64,000 nt of DNA from Chitinophagaceae bacterium. GTDB lineage: Bacteria; Bacteroidota; Bacteroidia; Chitinophagales; Chitinophagaceae. The stretch covers positions 186,001 through 250,000 of the forward strand of contig JAIEMP010000004.1 of assembly GCA_019752045.1 (NCBI GenBank), written 5' to 3'. Made by a program: the position numbers and the translations under genes. The notes under the pieces are model-generated. The model made no database searches, was not told the origin of the DNA, and was given only the letters and a program-made list of their open reading frames with translations. Positions 26,660 through 36,030 of this stretch are shown here, in pieces (the stretch's first letter is position 1; the number at the start of each line of letters is the position of its first letter).

Positions 26660-27958
26660 ATGAACATTCTACTGCTTGGCTCTGGTGGCCGTGAACATGC
26701 ACTGGCCCTTAAACTGTCTCAAAGCCCTTTGTGCAGCAACTTATACATTGCTCCCGGAAATGCCGGTACTGCACAATGCGGAACAAATATTGATCTGCGT
26801 GTAGGGTCAGATTTTACAGAAGCAGAAAATTTTTGCAGAACAAATCAGGTGCACCTGATTTTAGTGGGTCCTGAAGATCCGCTGGTTAATGGCATTTATG
26901 ATTATTTTATTACGGCACATCAAACCCAGCCTTTTGCTGATGGCTGGCTGGGTGTAATTGGTCCTTCTGCTTTTGCTGCGCAGCTCGAAGGCAGTAAAGC
27001 ATTTGCGAAAGCGTTTATGGATCGGCATCAGATTCCAACCGCATCTTACAGAGAATTTACCACCGCAAATTTTGATGAAGGAAGAGAGTTTCTGCTCAAT
27101 CATACATTACCGGTTGTATTAAAAGCAGATGGACTTGCAGCAGGAAAAGGGGTGATCATTTGCAACAACCATCTGGAAGCAGTAGCTGAATTTGACATGA
27201 TGATTCACCAGCACAAATTTGGAGATGCAGGAAAACGGGTGGTGATTGAAGAGTTTTTAAATGGCATTGAAGTAAGTGTATTTGTATTAACCGATGGCAA
27301 GAGTTATTGTATTTTACCCGAAGCAAAAGATTATAAACGAATTGGTGAAGGCGATACGGGTTTAAACACCGGTGGCATGGGCGCTGTAAGCCCTGTTCCG
27401 TTTGCAGATAAAGCATTTATGCAAAAGGTTGAAGAGCGGATTATTAAGCCTACCATTCAGGGCATCTCTTCTGAAAACATGGTCTACAAAGGGTTTGTTT
27501 TTATAGGGGTGATTAAAGTAAACGATGAGCCTTTTGTGATTGAATACAATTGCCGCCTGGGCGATCCCGAAACAGAAGTGGTGATTCCCCGTTTAAAAAA
27601 TGATCTGGTTGAACTCCTCCGAGCCACATCACTTGAACAGATCCATACCGTTGAAATTGAGCAGGATCCACGTGTTGCCATCACCATGATGGCCGTTAGC
27701 GGCGGATACCCCGGTGATTTTCTGAAAGGATATGAGATTGAGGGTCTGCAGCAACCGGTTGAAACCGGATCGTTCGTCTTTCATGCCGGAACAAAAGAAG
27801 AAAACGGACAGGTTGTTACCAATGGCGGGCGGGTCCTTGCTGTTACATCATACGGATCAACAACTGCAGATGCAGTTGCCCGTTCTAAAAAAATTCTTGA
27901 AGGTCTTCGTTTCAGAAATATGTACTTCCGTCAGGATATCGGGTACGAATTTGTTTGA
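26660..27958 (+). CDS. purD: Phosphoribosylamine--glycine ligase (GARS)
   Basis: Second step of de novo purine synthesis: joins glycine to 5-phosphoribosylamine with ATP. The 432 residues have the usual order: N-terminal Rossmann-like domain (MNILLLGSGGREHALALKL), ATP-grasp domain (VVLKADGLAAGKGVIIC at about 152-168; EEFLNGIEVSVFVL), the signature EYNCRLGDPETEVVIPRL at about 295-312, and a C-terminal domain. It is not fused to purM or purN. It stands alone between the peptide transporters and mreB. Confidence 0.97.
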   Translation: MNILLLGSGGREHALALKLSQSPLCSNLYIAPGNAGTAQCGTNIDLRVGSDFTEAENFCRTNQVHLILVGPEDPLVNGIYDYFITAHQTQPFADGWLGVIGPSAFAAQLEGSKAFAKAFMDRHQIPTASYREFTTANFDEGREFLLNHTLPVVLKADGLAAGKGVIICNNHLEAVAEFDMMIHQHKFGDAGKRVVIEEFLNGIEVSVFVLTDGKSYCILPEAKDYKRIGEGDTGLNTGGMGAVSPVPFADKAFMQKVEERIIKPTIQGISSENMVYKGFVFIGVIKVNDEPFVIEYNCRLGDPETEVVIPRLKNDLVELLRATSLEQIHTVEIEQDPRVAITMMAVSGGYPGDFLKGYEIEGLQQPVETGSFVFHAGTKEENGQVVTNGGRVLAVTSYGSTTADAVARSKKILEGLRFRNMYFRQDIGYEFV

Positions 27959-28162
27959 ACTAACAGCGTCGTATAGCCGAAAATATAAATTCGTTCCGTA
28001 GTCCTTTCTGCTGCTGGATTTCAACATTCAGTTGCCGGGAAATAAAATGCTGATAAAAAAAATCTGTAAAATTCATGTATGGGCACGGTTTTAGCGTTGT
28101 AAATCCAAATTTTTCTCTCAAATTTGTAGCCATCAGCAACTTTATAATATCCACAAACCAAT

Positions 28163-29191
28163 ATGGGACTCTTTAACTTTTTTATCCAGGAAATTGCGAT
28201 TGACCTGGGAACTGCCAATACCCTCATCATCCACAACGATGAAATTGTGGTGAATGAACCCTCGATCGTTGCACTCGACCGTAATAATCCAAAAAATGTT
28301 CTGGCAGTTGGGAAAAAGGCCCTGATGATGCACGAAAAAACCCACGAAAGTATACGCACTGTTCGCCCATTGAAAGATGGTGTAATTGCCGATTTCAACG
28401 CTGCAGAGCTGATGATTCGTGAACTCATCAAATTAGTATTAACCAAAAAGCCATTGTTTGCCCCTAAATGGCGGATGATGATTTGTATACCAAGCAGTAT
28501 TACTGAAGTTGAAAAAAGAGCGGTACGTGACAGTGCCGAGCAAGCCGGTGCACAGGAAGTCTATCTCTTGCACGAGCCAATGGCTGCTGCATTGGGAATT
28601 GGTATTGATGTGGAAGAACCTGTAGGTAACATGATTGTAGATATTGGTGGTGGTACAACAGGAATTACTGTTATTGCATTGGCCGGTATTGTGTGCGATC
28701 AGAGTATCCGTATTGCAGGCGATGAATTTACGGCTGATATTATGGAAGCCCTTCGCCGTTATCATAGTTTGTTGATTGGTGAACGTACAACCGAGCAAAT
28801 TAAAATTCAGATTGGCGCTGCCATGAAAGATTTAGATAACCCACCCGATGATATTCCCGTAAACGGCCGTGATCTTGTAACAGGTATTCCAAAACAGATT
28901 ATGGTAAGCTATCAGGAAATTGCTGAAGCACTTGATAAAAGTATTTTCAAAATTGAAGAAGCCATTCTGAAAGCATTGGAAATGACGCCTCCGGAGCTGG
29001 CAGCAGATATTTACCGTCGTGGTATTTATATTACCGGCGGTGGTGCCTTGCTTCGTGGTCTCGATAAAAGATTGAATCAGAAAATTAAATTGCCTGTGCA
29101 TATTGCCGATGATCCGTTAAAAAGCGTTGTAAGAGGCACAGGTATTGCATTAAAAAATTACAATCGCTATCCGTTTGTTATGCGTAACTAA
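28163..29191 (+). CDS. mreB: Rod shape-determining protein MreB
   Basis: Bacterial actin homologue that forms membrane-bound filaments guiding lateral-wall synthesis by RodA and PBP2. At 342 residues it is full length. Actin-fold motifs are phosphate 1 IAIDLGTANTLI (~11-22), phosphate 2 MIVDIGGGTTGITVIAL (~157-173), and the adenosine motif YITGGGALLRGL (~290-301). The N-terminal MGLFNFFIQ is the usual membrane-binding hydrophobic start. It is the first gene of mreB-mreC-mreD-PBP2-rodA. The 204 bases before it hold no other gene, so the operon promoter should lie there. Confidence 0.98.
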   Translation: MGLFNFFIQEIAIDLGTANTLIIHNDEIVVNEPSIVALDRNNPKNVLAVGKKALMMHEKTHESIRTVRPLKDGVIADFNAAELMIRELIKLVLTKKPLFAPKWRMMICIPSSITEVEKRAVRDSAEQAGAQEVYLLHEPMAAALGIGIDVEEPVGNMIVDIGGGTTGITVIALAGIVCDQSIRIAGDEFTADIMEALRRYHSLLIGERTTEQIKIQIGAAMKDLDNPPDDIPVNGRDLVTGIPKQIMVSYQEIAEALDKSIFKIEEAILKALEMTPPELAADIYRRGIYITGGGALLRGLDKRLNQKIKLPVHIADDPLKSVVRGTGIALKNYNRYPFVMRN

Positions 29192-29235
29192 ACAATGCGT
29201 TCAAACGGTGGAACTTTTAAATCATCCACCATCCT

Positions 29236-30084
29236 GTGCGGAATATTTTCGCTTTTATCAGACGATTTTCGGTGTTGCTGTTTTTCCTCCTGCTGGAAAT
29301 CATCAGCCTGACACTTCTTTTCCGCTATAACCGTTTTCATCAGGCAGCTTATATGGATACTGCCGGAGAAATTACCGGCAGCATTGAAGCACAGTATAAA
29401 AAAGTAAATGACTACTTCCATCTTAAAAAAGAGAACGAAGAACTGCGGCGCAGACTGAATGAAGTTCAGAATCAGTTATTACAAAATTTTTCTTCGCCCG
29501 ATTCAACCCAACGAATAATTACAGACAGCACTTCTGTTGATACAAGTGGAGAAAGAAGAAAGTTTTTGTACATGGATGCAGAGGTGGTGAACAATTCAGT
29601 AACGCAGCCCAATAATTATTTTACGTTACATCGTGGAAGTAAACAAAGTGTACAACCGGGTATGGTAGTCATTTCGGCAAATGGAGTGGCAGGTGTTGTG
29701 CTGGATGTAACGGAAAATTTTTCAACGGTGATGAGTATGTTGAACAAACAAAGCCGCATCAGTGCCAGTTTAAAAAAGACGGGAGAGAGTGGGCGTATTG
29801 AGTGGGATGGGGTAAACCCGAGATTGGTACAGTTAAGAGATATTCCTAAAAGTGTAAAAGTTCAAAAAGGCGATACCGTTATTACAAGCCGGTATTCCGA
29901 TTTTCCGCCGGGTATCATGGTCGGTATTATTGAAAAAGTAATTCTTGAAAAAAGCAGTAATAATTATTTATTGCAGGTAAGACCTGCAAATGATTTCAGT
30001 CGGTTGCAGAATGTATTTGTGATCAGCAACCTCCAGCGAAATGAACAACTGGAGCTGGAGAATAAATTGAAAAAGAAAAAATGA
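29236..30084 (+). CDS. mreC: Rod shape-determining protein MreC
   Basis: Periplasmic scaffold of the elongasome that links MreB/MreD to PBP2. The 282 residues comprise a short cytoplasmic start, a transmembrane helix at about 11-29, a coiled coil at about 50-76 (YKKVNDYFHLKKENEELRRRL), and beta domains with the family sequence AEVVNNSVTQPNNYFTLHRG and GVAGVVLDVTENFSTVMSML. The start is GTG (29236), the first codon giving a sensible N-terminus, 44 bases after mreB. The stop overlaps mreD by ATGA, indicating translational coupling. Confidence 0.95.
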   Translation: MRNIFAFIRRFSVLLFFLLLEIISLTLLFRYNRFHQAAYMDTAGEITGSIEAQYKKVNDYFHLKKENEELRRRLNEVQNQLLQNFSSPDSTQRIITDSTSVDTSGERRKFLYMDAEVVNNSVTQPNNYFTLHRGSKQSVQPGMVVISANGVAGVVLDVTENFSTVMSMLNKQSRISASLKKTGESGRIEWDGVNPRLVQLRDIPKSVKVQKGDTVITSRYSDFPPGIMVGIIEKVILEKSSNNYLLQVRPANDFSRLQNVFVISNLQRNEQLELENKLKKKK

Positions 30085-30611
30085 GCAGTCTGTTACGCAA
30101 TATCATTCGATTAATCCTGTTCATTCTGGTGCAGGTGTTTGTGTTGAATAAAATACCACCGTTGCACCAGTACATTACACCCTACATTTATTATCTGTTT
30201 ATATTGTGGCTTCCATTCAGTATGGGCAGAAGCAGTTTGCTCATTGTTTCATTCATCACAGGGCTGTGTCTTGATTTCTTTACAAAATCGCCCGGTCTGC
30301 ATGCAGCAGCATGTGTAGCAATTGGCTACCTGCGTCCGTTTTTTATAAACTTATTAATGCCACAGCAAGGGGCTGAGTTTAATTATAGAGAACCATCTGC
30401 CACCAGTCTTGGATTTACACAGTATGTAACCTATGTTTCTGTACTTACTGTTGTGCATCATACCTTTCTGTTTACAATCCAGGCGTTTCAATTCGGGAAT
30501 ATTTTTTATCTCGTTTTAAAAACACTCGGATCTACTGTCATCAGTTTACTGCTGGTAACTGTGATTGAAATTATTTTTATACGCAAACAGAAATTTCTAA
30601 CAAACACTTGA
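30081..30611 (+). CDS. mreD: Rod shape-determining protein MreD
   Basis: A 176-residue integral membrane protein with about five to six hydrophobic helices, placed between mreC and PBP2. It is recognised by operon position, size and the MreD-like stretch FSMGRSSLLIVSFITGLCLDFF (given here as family context, residues ~47-69). It overlaps mreC by four bases (ATGA). It takes part in the elongasome complex in the inner membrane. MreD sequences diverge widely, so the identification leans on context. Confidence 0.9.
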   Translation: MSSLLRNIIRLILFILVQVFVLNKIPPLHQYITPYIYYLFILWLPFSMGRSSLLIVSFITGLCLDFFTKSPGLHAAACVAIGYLRPFFINLLMPQQGAEFNYREPSATSLGFTQYVTYVSVLTVVHHTFLFTIQAFQFGNIFYLVLKTLGSTVISLLLVTVIEIIFIRKQKFLTNT

Positions 30612-30642
30612 TCTGGAGATTTTGAAAAACCTGTAACAGGCT

Positions 30643-32742
30643 ATGGCCGAATTTAATCAAACAAGACAAACCACCATCCGTATCATTATTGCTGCAGTAT
30701 TTGCAATAATATTAATCAGGTTAATGACGTTGCAGTTGTTTTCATCCAAGTATGCAAAGCTGGCAAACGATCAGGCCATTTTACGTAAGGTTGTATATCC
30801 CAGCCGTGGTATCATCTTCGATCGAAAAGGCAAAGCCATACTTGATAATATCACCATGTATGATCTCATGGTTACACCTTCTCAGTTAAAAGGTGTTGAT
30901 ACCTTTGCGCTTTGCCGTATTCTGGATGTTGATACGGCTGAGTTTAAAAAACGCATCCTTACTTCCATCATAAAAAATTCAAGAAACAGGCCTTCGGTTT
31001 TTGAGCCGCTGTTATCTGCCGAAAAGTATGCAAAAATTAATGAGAATCTTTTTCGGTTTCAACCTGCTTTCTTTTTACAGGAACGCCCTATACGCAGTTA
31101 TCCGTTTAAAGCAGCTGCTCATATTTTAGGTTATGTTGGCGAAGTAGATTCGTTTATGCTCAAACGGTCGAACTTTTTTTATCAAATGGGCGACTTTGCT
31201 GGGCGCAGCGGATTAGAGAATTTTTATGAAAAAGTGTTGATGGGCCAGCGTGGTATTCAATACATCCTTCGTGATAATTTTAACCGCCCAATCGGTCCTT
31301 ATGAAAAAGGAGAATTTGATACAGCTTCTGTTGCTGGCCGTCATCTCAACACCTATATTGATATTGAAGTACAGCAGCTGGCCGAAAAATTAATGAACGG
31401 AAAAGTTGGAAGTGTTGTTGCCATCGAACCGCAAACAGGCGGCATCATAGCCATGACATCGGGCCCAACATATGACCCCAACGAATTAACCGGATCAGAA
31501 TCACGCAAAAATTTCAGTCGTTTGTTTTTAGATCCTGCATCACCATTGTTGAACCGTGGTATGCAGGGCGTGTATCCCCCCGGATCTACCTTTAAACCAT
31601 TGGGCGCATTGGTTGCTTTAGATGAAGGGTTGATTACTCCCGATTTTGGATACGGATGTTTTGGAAGATACAGTCCCTGCGGTAGGCCTGCATGTACACA
31701 CAGCAACGCCGGTCATGCGGCCAATCTCAGTTTATCCATTGCCAACTCCTGCAACTCTTACTATGCACATGTATTTCGTATGGCCATTGATAATCCTTCC
31801 TACAATAATGTGGAGAAAGGATTGTTGAAGTGGAAGAGTTATATGACGGGTTTTGGATTAGGCCATAAACTCGGTATTGATTTACCCGGTGAGTATGCCG
31901 GGTTTATTCCTGATACCGCAAGGTTTAACAAAGAGTTTCGCCGCGGTGGATGGAGCTCCTGTACCATTGCTTCATTAGGAATTGGACAGGGCGAAATACA
32001 GGCCACTCCTTTGCAAATGGCCAATGCCATTTGTTTAATTGCCAACCGTGGATGGTATTATACTCCGCACTTTGTAAAAAATATTGAAGGTGAAACGGCA
32101 GAAGATACCTTACTGAAAAAATACAGAGAAAAAATATCGCCTTTGCGTATACCCAATGATTATTATCAGGCAGTAATTGATGGTATGGAAATGGTGGTAA
32201 CCAACGGTACAGCCCGTAATGCACAGATTGACGGATTTGCCGTGTGTGCCAAAACAGGAACAGTAGAAAACTACTTCAGAAAAAAGAAGCAGCAAAACCA
32301 TTCCTTTTTTGTTGCCTTTGCACCCAAAGAAAATCCAAAGATTGCCATTTGTGTGGTGGTGGAAAATGCAGGTTATGGTGCAACATGGGCAGCACCTATT
32401 GCATCGTTATTAATGGAAAAATATTTAACTGATTCTATTGCAGGCCCTAAACGAAAAGCAGAGATTGAACGGATCAGCAATGTAACCATTATACCTGCAA
32501 GAATAAAACATGAACGTTATGTACGTGATTCAATTAAACAGGTAAAAGATTCGTTGCTGCGTATGCGGTTGGAACGTGAACAAAAAGCAAGAATTGATTC
32601 AACAGATTTAGCTGTTTCAACTGATATCTCTGATTATCCTGTAAATGTACCCGAAAGAAAAAAAGAAGAAACCATCAGTTCAGCAGCGGTGTTACCAAAT
32701 CATCGTTATCAGTTTAAAAAGATCCATCAACCAAACATATAA
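30643..32742 (+). CDS. mrdA: Penicillin-binding protein 2 (elongasome transpeptidase)
   Basis: Monofunctional class B transpeptidase that cross-links peptidoglycan during elongation, partner of RodA. The 699 residues have one N-terminal transmembrane helix (~11-29), a pedestal/dimerisation domain with YPSRGIIFDRKGKAILDN (~48-65), and a transpeptidase domain. The active-site motifs are SxxK (GSTFK in GVYPPGSTFKPLGAL, ~312-326), SxN (SCNSYY), and KTGT (CAKTGTVENYF). The ~100-residue C-terminal tail is charged and rich in Arg/Lys/Asp, longer than in enterobacterial PBP2. rodA follows after 13 bases. Confidence 0.96.
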   Translation: MAEFNQTRQTTIRIIIAAVFAIILIRLMTLQLFSSKYAKLANDQAILRKVVYPSRGIIFDRKGKAILDNITMYDLMVTPSQLKGVDTFALCRILDVDTAEFKKRILTSIIKNSRNRPSVFEPLLSAEKYAKINENLFRFQPAFFLQERPIRSYPFKAAAHILGYVGEVDSFMLKRSNFFYQMGDFAGRSGLENFYEKVLMGQRGIQYILRDNFNRPIGPYEKGEFDTASVAGRHLNTYIDIEVQQLAEKLMNGKVGSVVAIEPQTGGIIAMTSGPTYDPNELTGSESRKNFSRLFLDPASPLLNRGMQGVYPPGSTFKPLGALVALDEGLITPDFGYGCFGRYSPCGRPACTHSNAGHAANLSLSIANSCNSYYAHVFRMAIDNPSYNNVEKGLLKWKSYMTGFGLGHKLGIDLPGEYAGFIPDTARFNKEFRRGGWSSCTIASLGIGQGEIQATPLQMANAICLIANRGWYYTPHFVKNIEGETAEDTLLKKYREKISPLRIPNDYYQAVIDGMEMVVTNGTARNAQIDGFAVCAKTGTVENYFRKKKQQNHSFFVAFAPKENPKIAICVVVENAGYGATWAAPIASLLMEKYLTDSIAGPKRKAEIERISNVTIIPARIKHERYVRDSIKQVKDSLLRMRLEREQKARIDSTDLAVSTDISDYPVNVPERKKEETISSAAVLPNHRYQFKKIHQPNI

Positions 32743-32755
32743 TTGCACAGCCGGT

Positions 32756-34099
32756 ATGGAAAAACAAGCAGGCATAGGAAAAGGAATTGATACAGTAACG
32801 CTGTTGCTGTACTATGCCCTGGTGCTGGTGGGTTTTATTGCTATTTTTTCGGTTGAATTCAGAGCCGGCGATTCTTTTTTTCAATCACTTCTGGAGCTGA
32901 AGAAAAATTATTCAAAGCAGGTATTGTTTATTGGCATCAGCTCTCTGGTTGCTGTGCTGATACTGTTAACCGACAGTAAATTCTTTACCACCACTGCCAA
33001 TTTACTCTACATGGCAGGAATCTTACTGATGCTGTTAACATTTGTAATTGGTAAAAACATTGGTGGTTCTAAATCCTGGATAGCTCTTGGCGGAGGTTTT
33101 AACCTGCAGGCTGCAGAATTATGTAAAATCTTTACTGCACTGGCGTTGGCCAAATATCTCAGCAGGCAGGAAACAGAGTTTTACAAAATCAGATCACAAC
33201 TTATTGCATTTGCAGTTACTTTAACACCTGCTGTTTTATCCATAGCACAAAAAGAAACAGGTCTTGCATTGGTATACCTTTCATTTTTTCTGGTCATGTA
33301 CAGAGAAGGGTTGCCGGTGATTTATCTTATTGCCGGGTTTTCCATCATTATCTTATTTATTACAGCAATTGTACTTTCATTTGAGATATACAGTATTATG
33401 ATGGGCATTGGTTTATTGATTGCCGTGTATTTCCTTTGGCGAAAAGTAAAACGTAATTTTTCCATCTTACTCCTGCTTGTACTGATTGCCGGCGGCTGTA
33501 TTCTGTTTAAATACTTTGTAGACTATGTTGTGTTTGATAAAATATTAAAGCCCTACCAATCTGAGCGTGTATTAAGTATGTTTGGTAAAAGCTATACACC
33601 TAAAGATTCTGAACGCATTGCTCAGCTTGAAAATGAAATGGCAAGCGGTAAGAAAAAGGATTACAGCTACAATGTAAAACAATCTAAAATTGCAATCGGA
33701 TCGGGAGGTTTGCTGGGGAAAGGTTTTTTACAGGGAGTAACCACACAGGGTGATTTTGTGCCGGCACAGCATACCGATTTTATTTTCACTGCCATTGCAG
33801 AAAGCTTTGGGTTTTGGGGCAGTGCTTTACTGCTGGGTTTGTATTTTTTACTGCTCTTCCGCCTTATTACACTCGCAGAGCGACAGCGAAGCACTTTTTC
33901 AAGGGTATATGCATACAGTGTTGCAGCCATCCTGTTTTTTCATGTGTTTATCAATATCTGCATGACCATTGGTTTGATGCCTGTTATTGGTATTACACTG
34001 CCATTGTTAAGCTACGGCGGATCTTCATTGATTACATTTACAGCGCTGATTTTTATTATGATCCGTTTGGATGCAGACCGGCAAATGGTTTTACGTTAG
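32756..34099 (+). CDS. rodA: Rod shape-determining protein RodA, SEDS peptidoglycan glycosyltransferase
   Basis: SEDS-family polymerase that makes glycan strands from lipid II in complex with PBP2. From ATG 32756 the protein is 447 residues with about ten membrane helices. The family's conserved central part (KSWIALGGGFNLQAAELCKI) and C-terminal signature (GLMPVIGITLPLLSYGGSSL) are clear. The periplasmic loop region IAIGSGGLLGKGFLQGVTTQGDFVPAQHTDF is present between them. The frame is open upstream to 32645 inside PBP2, but the chosen start gives the normal N-terminus. It is the last gene of the shape operon. Confidence 0.96.
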   Translation: MEKQAGIGKGIDTVTLLLYYALVLVGFIAIFSVEFRAGDSFFQSLLELKKNYSKQVLFIGISSLVAVLILLTDSKFFTTTANLLYMAGILLMLLTFVIGKNIGGSKSWIALGGGFNLQAAELCKIFTALALAKYLSRQETEFYKIRSQLIAFAVTLTPAVLSIAQKETGLALVYLSFFLVMYREGLPVIYLIAGFSIIILFITAIVLSFEIYSIMMGIGLLIAVYFLWRKVKRNFSILLLLVLIAGGCILFKYFVDYVVFDKILKPYQSERVLSMFGKSYTPKDSERIAQLENEMASGKKKDYSYNVKQSKIAIGSGGLLGKGFLQGVTTQGDFVPAQHTDFIFTAIAESFGFWGSALLLGLYFLLLFRLITLAERQRSTFSRVYAYSVAAILFFHVFINICMTIGLMPVIGITLPLLSYGGSSLITFTALIFIMIRLDADRQMVLR

Positions 34100-34204
34100 T
34101 ATATTTTGTCAGTTTTTTTAGTAACCTTTATTGCAGTTTGTTAAAGGCAATGCATTCGTTTTCTGAAAGACAGTTATCCGTTATCACAAATCAAAGCGAA
34201 GCAA

Positions 34205-34498
34205 ATGAAAAAATTTCTCTGTACGTTTTATCTGCAAGCCGATTTAAGCAACGAGTTCTGGGAATTGATACCCCGCCACAGAAACTACATCAACAACCTG
34301 ATGCGTGAAGAAGTGATTATTACCTACGCTGTTAATGGTAACCGCAGTAAAGGATGGGTGGTGATAAACGCTGCATCTGAAATGGAAGCTGCAGAACTGA
34401 TTGACCGTTTCCCCATCCGTCGTTTCTTTCATTATGAAATGGATGAGTTGTTTATTTTCGATTCAATGATTGGTGCTCCTAAACTGGTCATGAACTGA
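34205..34498 (+). CDS. Small YciI/muconolactone isomerase-like protein
   Basis: A 97-residue soluble protein whose size and pattern suggest a ferredoxin-like (dimeric alpha-beta barrel) fold: a first strand CTFYLQADL, a helix with FWELIPRHRNYINNLMREE, a strand VIITYAVNG, a second strand KGWVVINAASEMEAAELIDRF, and a final strand/helix with PIRRFFHYEMDELFIFDS. No catalytic residues can be named with confidence. It lies 105 bases after rodA and 36 bases before a metallo-hydrolase gene that has its own promoter element. Confidence 0.65.
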   Translation: MKKFLCTFYLQADLSNEFWELIPRHRNYINNLMREEVIITYAVNGNRSKGWVVINAASEMEAAELIDRFPIRRFFHYEMDELFIFDSMIGAPKLVMN

Positions 34499-34522
34499 TT
34501 TCGCTCCGCATTAAACAGCCTG

Positions 34523-34530
34523 TATCTTTG
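34523..34530 (+). promoter_or_regulatory. Probable -7 promoter element of the metallo-hydrolase gene
   Basis: TATCTTTG matches TAnnTTTG exactly and ends 4 bases before the ATG, implying a near-leaderless transcript. Confidence 0.55.
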
Positions 34531-34534
34531 CAGC

Positions 34535-35278
34535 ATGAAAATAATTCCGCTTTCTGAAGGGAGCTTTACAGTTGATGCCTCTAAAAAATTTATTCCGTTT
34601 GATCATGCAAGAGACAACATGAATGAGCGCCCCGCCGGGAGTTTACTGGTAGAAGTGCAGCCATTTGCCATCATCACCTCAAAAGATATTTTAGTATTAG
34701 ATACCGGTCTGGGTTTTACGCAACCCGATGGAACGTTACAGATACATGCCAACTTAATCAATGCAGGCATTAATCCGTTGGATGTTACCAAAGTTTTAAT
34801 GAGTCATTTACATAAAGATCATGCAGGAGGAATAAGTAAAGAGGATGCGGTGTTGCAACAACGGTTTCTGAGTTTTCCAAATGCAACCTATATCGTTAAC
34901 AAACAGGAGCTTGAAATTGCGGTGAGCAAACTCTCTAAATCGTATCAGATAGATGATGTGAGTATGCTTACCGAATCAAATAATGTTCAACTGGTTGAAA
35001 GTAGAGGTATTATAGATGATTATATTGTATATGAGTGGACGGGTGCACACAGCCCATGGCACCAGGCTTTCTGGATCAGAGAAAATAATCAAACAATCTT
35101 CTATGGCGGTGATGTTGCACCGCAATTATTTCAGATGAAAACAAAGTTTGTAACCAAGTATGATTTTGACGGAAAGCTTGCTGCTGATACAAGAGTAAAA
35201 TGGTGGAAGCAAGGCGAAGAAGAAGGCTGGACCTTTCTGTTTTATCATGATATTAAGACACCCATCTTTACTCCTTAA
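34535..35278 (+). CDS. MBL-fold metallo-hydrolase
   Basis: A 247-residue metallo-beta-lactamase-fold hydrolase. The metal-binding motif HxHxDH is present as SHLHKDHAGG (His91, His93, Asp95, His96), preceded by the strand DILVLDTGLGF. Later ligands are probable at EWTGAHSPWHQAFW (His near residue 171) and FYGGDVAPQ (Asp near 192). The sequence resembles the lactonase/glyoxalase II-like group rather than true beta-lactamases, and the substrate is unknown. No signal peptide, so cytoplasmic. Confidence 0.88.
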   Translation: MKIIPLSEGSFTVDASKKFIPFDHARDNMNERPAGSLLVEVQPFAIITSKDILVLDTGLGFTQPDGTLQIHANLINAGINPLDVTKVLMSHLHKDHAGGISKEDAVLQQRFLSFPNATYIVNKQELEIAVSKLSKSYQIDDVSMLTESNNVQLVESRGIIDDYIVYEWTGAHSPWHQAFWIRENNQTIFYGGDVAPQLFQMKTKFVTKYDFDGKLAADTRVKWWKQGEEEGWTFLFYHDIKTPIFTP

Positions 35279-35478
35279 AGATTGTTCAGTTGTTCTTCTT
35301 CTTTGTAGTTTCTTTACTACAACTTCCTTTGTCATTAAAGAGTAAGATTTTTTTTCTTCCAATCAGAAGGATTGATTGGATATGAAAACTATTAGAAATT
35401 GATTTCTTTCTTTTCAATCATTCATCAATTAAGAAAAACCAGTGATTGCTGAAATGCAGTGCTGGTAAGGGTTTGGGC

Positions 35479-35511
35479 AAAAAAATAGGCCAACCCTGAA
35501 AAGAGTCGGCC
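35479..35511 (-). terminator. Intrinsic terminator of the second ECF sigma operon
   Basis: On the minus strand GGCCGAC (35511-35505) pairs with GTTGGCC (35494-35488), with one G-U pair and a 10-base loop, followed by TATTTTTTT. It lies 63 bases past the stop of the secreted helical protein gene. The rest of 35279-35573 holds only an 8-bp palindrome (TCCAATCA/TGATTGGA, 35358-35380) and no gene. Confidence 0.8.
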
Positions 35512-35573
35512 GTTGCTAACCTATGAAAAACACCTATTCGCAAATTTATAACATTACATTTTAAATTTCCAAA

Positions 35574-36002
35574 TTAATTTCTATTTCTTCTTGGCATTGT
35601 TGGCCTGTCGGGTCGGTTTTTTAACTGATTTAATAATACAGCACGAAATTCTCTTTCAGCCTGAAAAAATTTATTCATTCTGGGCTGTCCTATAACACCA
35701 GTAAACCGATCACGGTATTTCTTTCTTACATCAATGATCTTTTGTTCATTTTCCAGCACATCTTTATTGGGATTATTTCTCTGCGCTATCATTACCTGCC
35801 GCATATCTCTTTTATACTCATTGTATACAGGCCAGAATCTTTGTGCTTCATCTGTTGTTAAGTTGAGCTTACGGCTGATGAAAGCAATTTCCAATGCCTG
35901 TATTTTTTCTTCCTGTTTTGTATCAGGTGGTTGCTGCTCCTGTGCACTTGCATTGCTGATTGTGCTGAGCAATATGATCATTAAAGTAAATATTGTTTTC
36001 AT
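35574..36002 (-). CDS. Secreted helical protein, Spy/CpxP-like, in a sigma operon
   Basis: A 142-residue secreted protein: signal peptide (MKTIFTLMIILLSTISNASAQ), then an almost fully helical, charged mature part. The segment FISRKLNLTTDEAQRFWPVYNEY is the typical LTxxEAxxFWPVYxEY pattern of periplasmic Spy/CpxP-like proteins in this phylum, followed by VRKKYRDRFTGVIG and a basic C-terminal tail (RPTMPRRNRN). It may act as a chaperone or stress sensor in the periplasm (inference). It is third in the operon sigma - membrane anti-sigma-like - this gene. Confidence 0.75.
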   Translation of the reverse strand: MKTIFTLMIILLSTISNASAQEQQPPDTKQEEKIQALEIAFISRKLNLTTDEAQRFWPVYNEYKRDMRQVMIAQRNNPNKDVLENEQKIIDVRKKYRDRFTGVIGQPRMNKFFQAEREFRAVLLNQLKNRPDRPTMPRRNRN

Positions 36003-36030
36003 TTTTAGTTCCTCCGTATTCGTACTTGTT

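Noticed and set aside
33814-34308. 164-residue plus-strand frame overlapping rodA and the YciI-like gene
   Set aside because: Out of frame over two genes with good family or fold patterns; composition (Cys/His/Phe-rich) is not protein-like.
35358-35380. TCCAATCA/TGATTGGA hairpin after the metallo-hydrolase
   Set aside because: No T-run follows on either strand, so it was not called a terminator; a single 8-bp palindrome is weak evidence for an operator.
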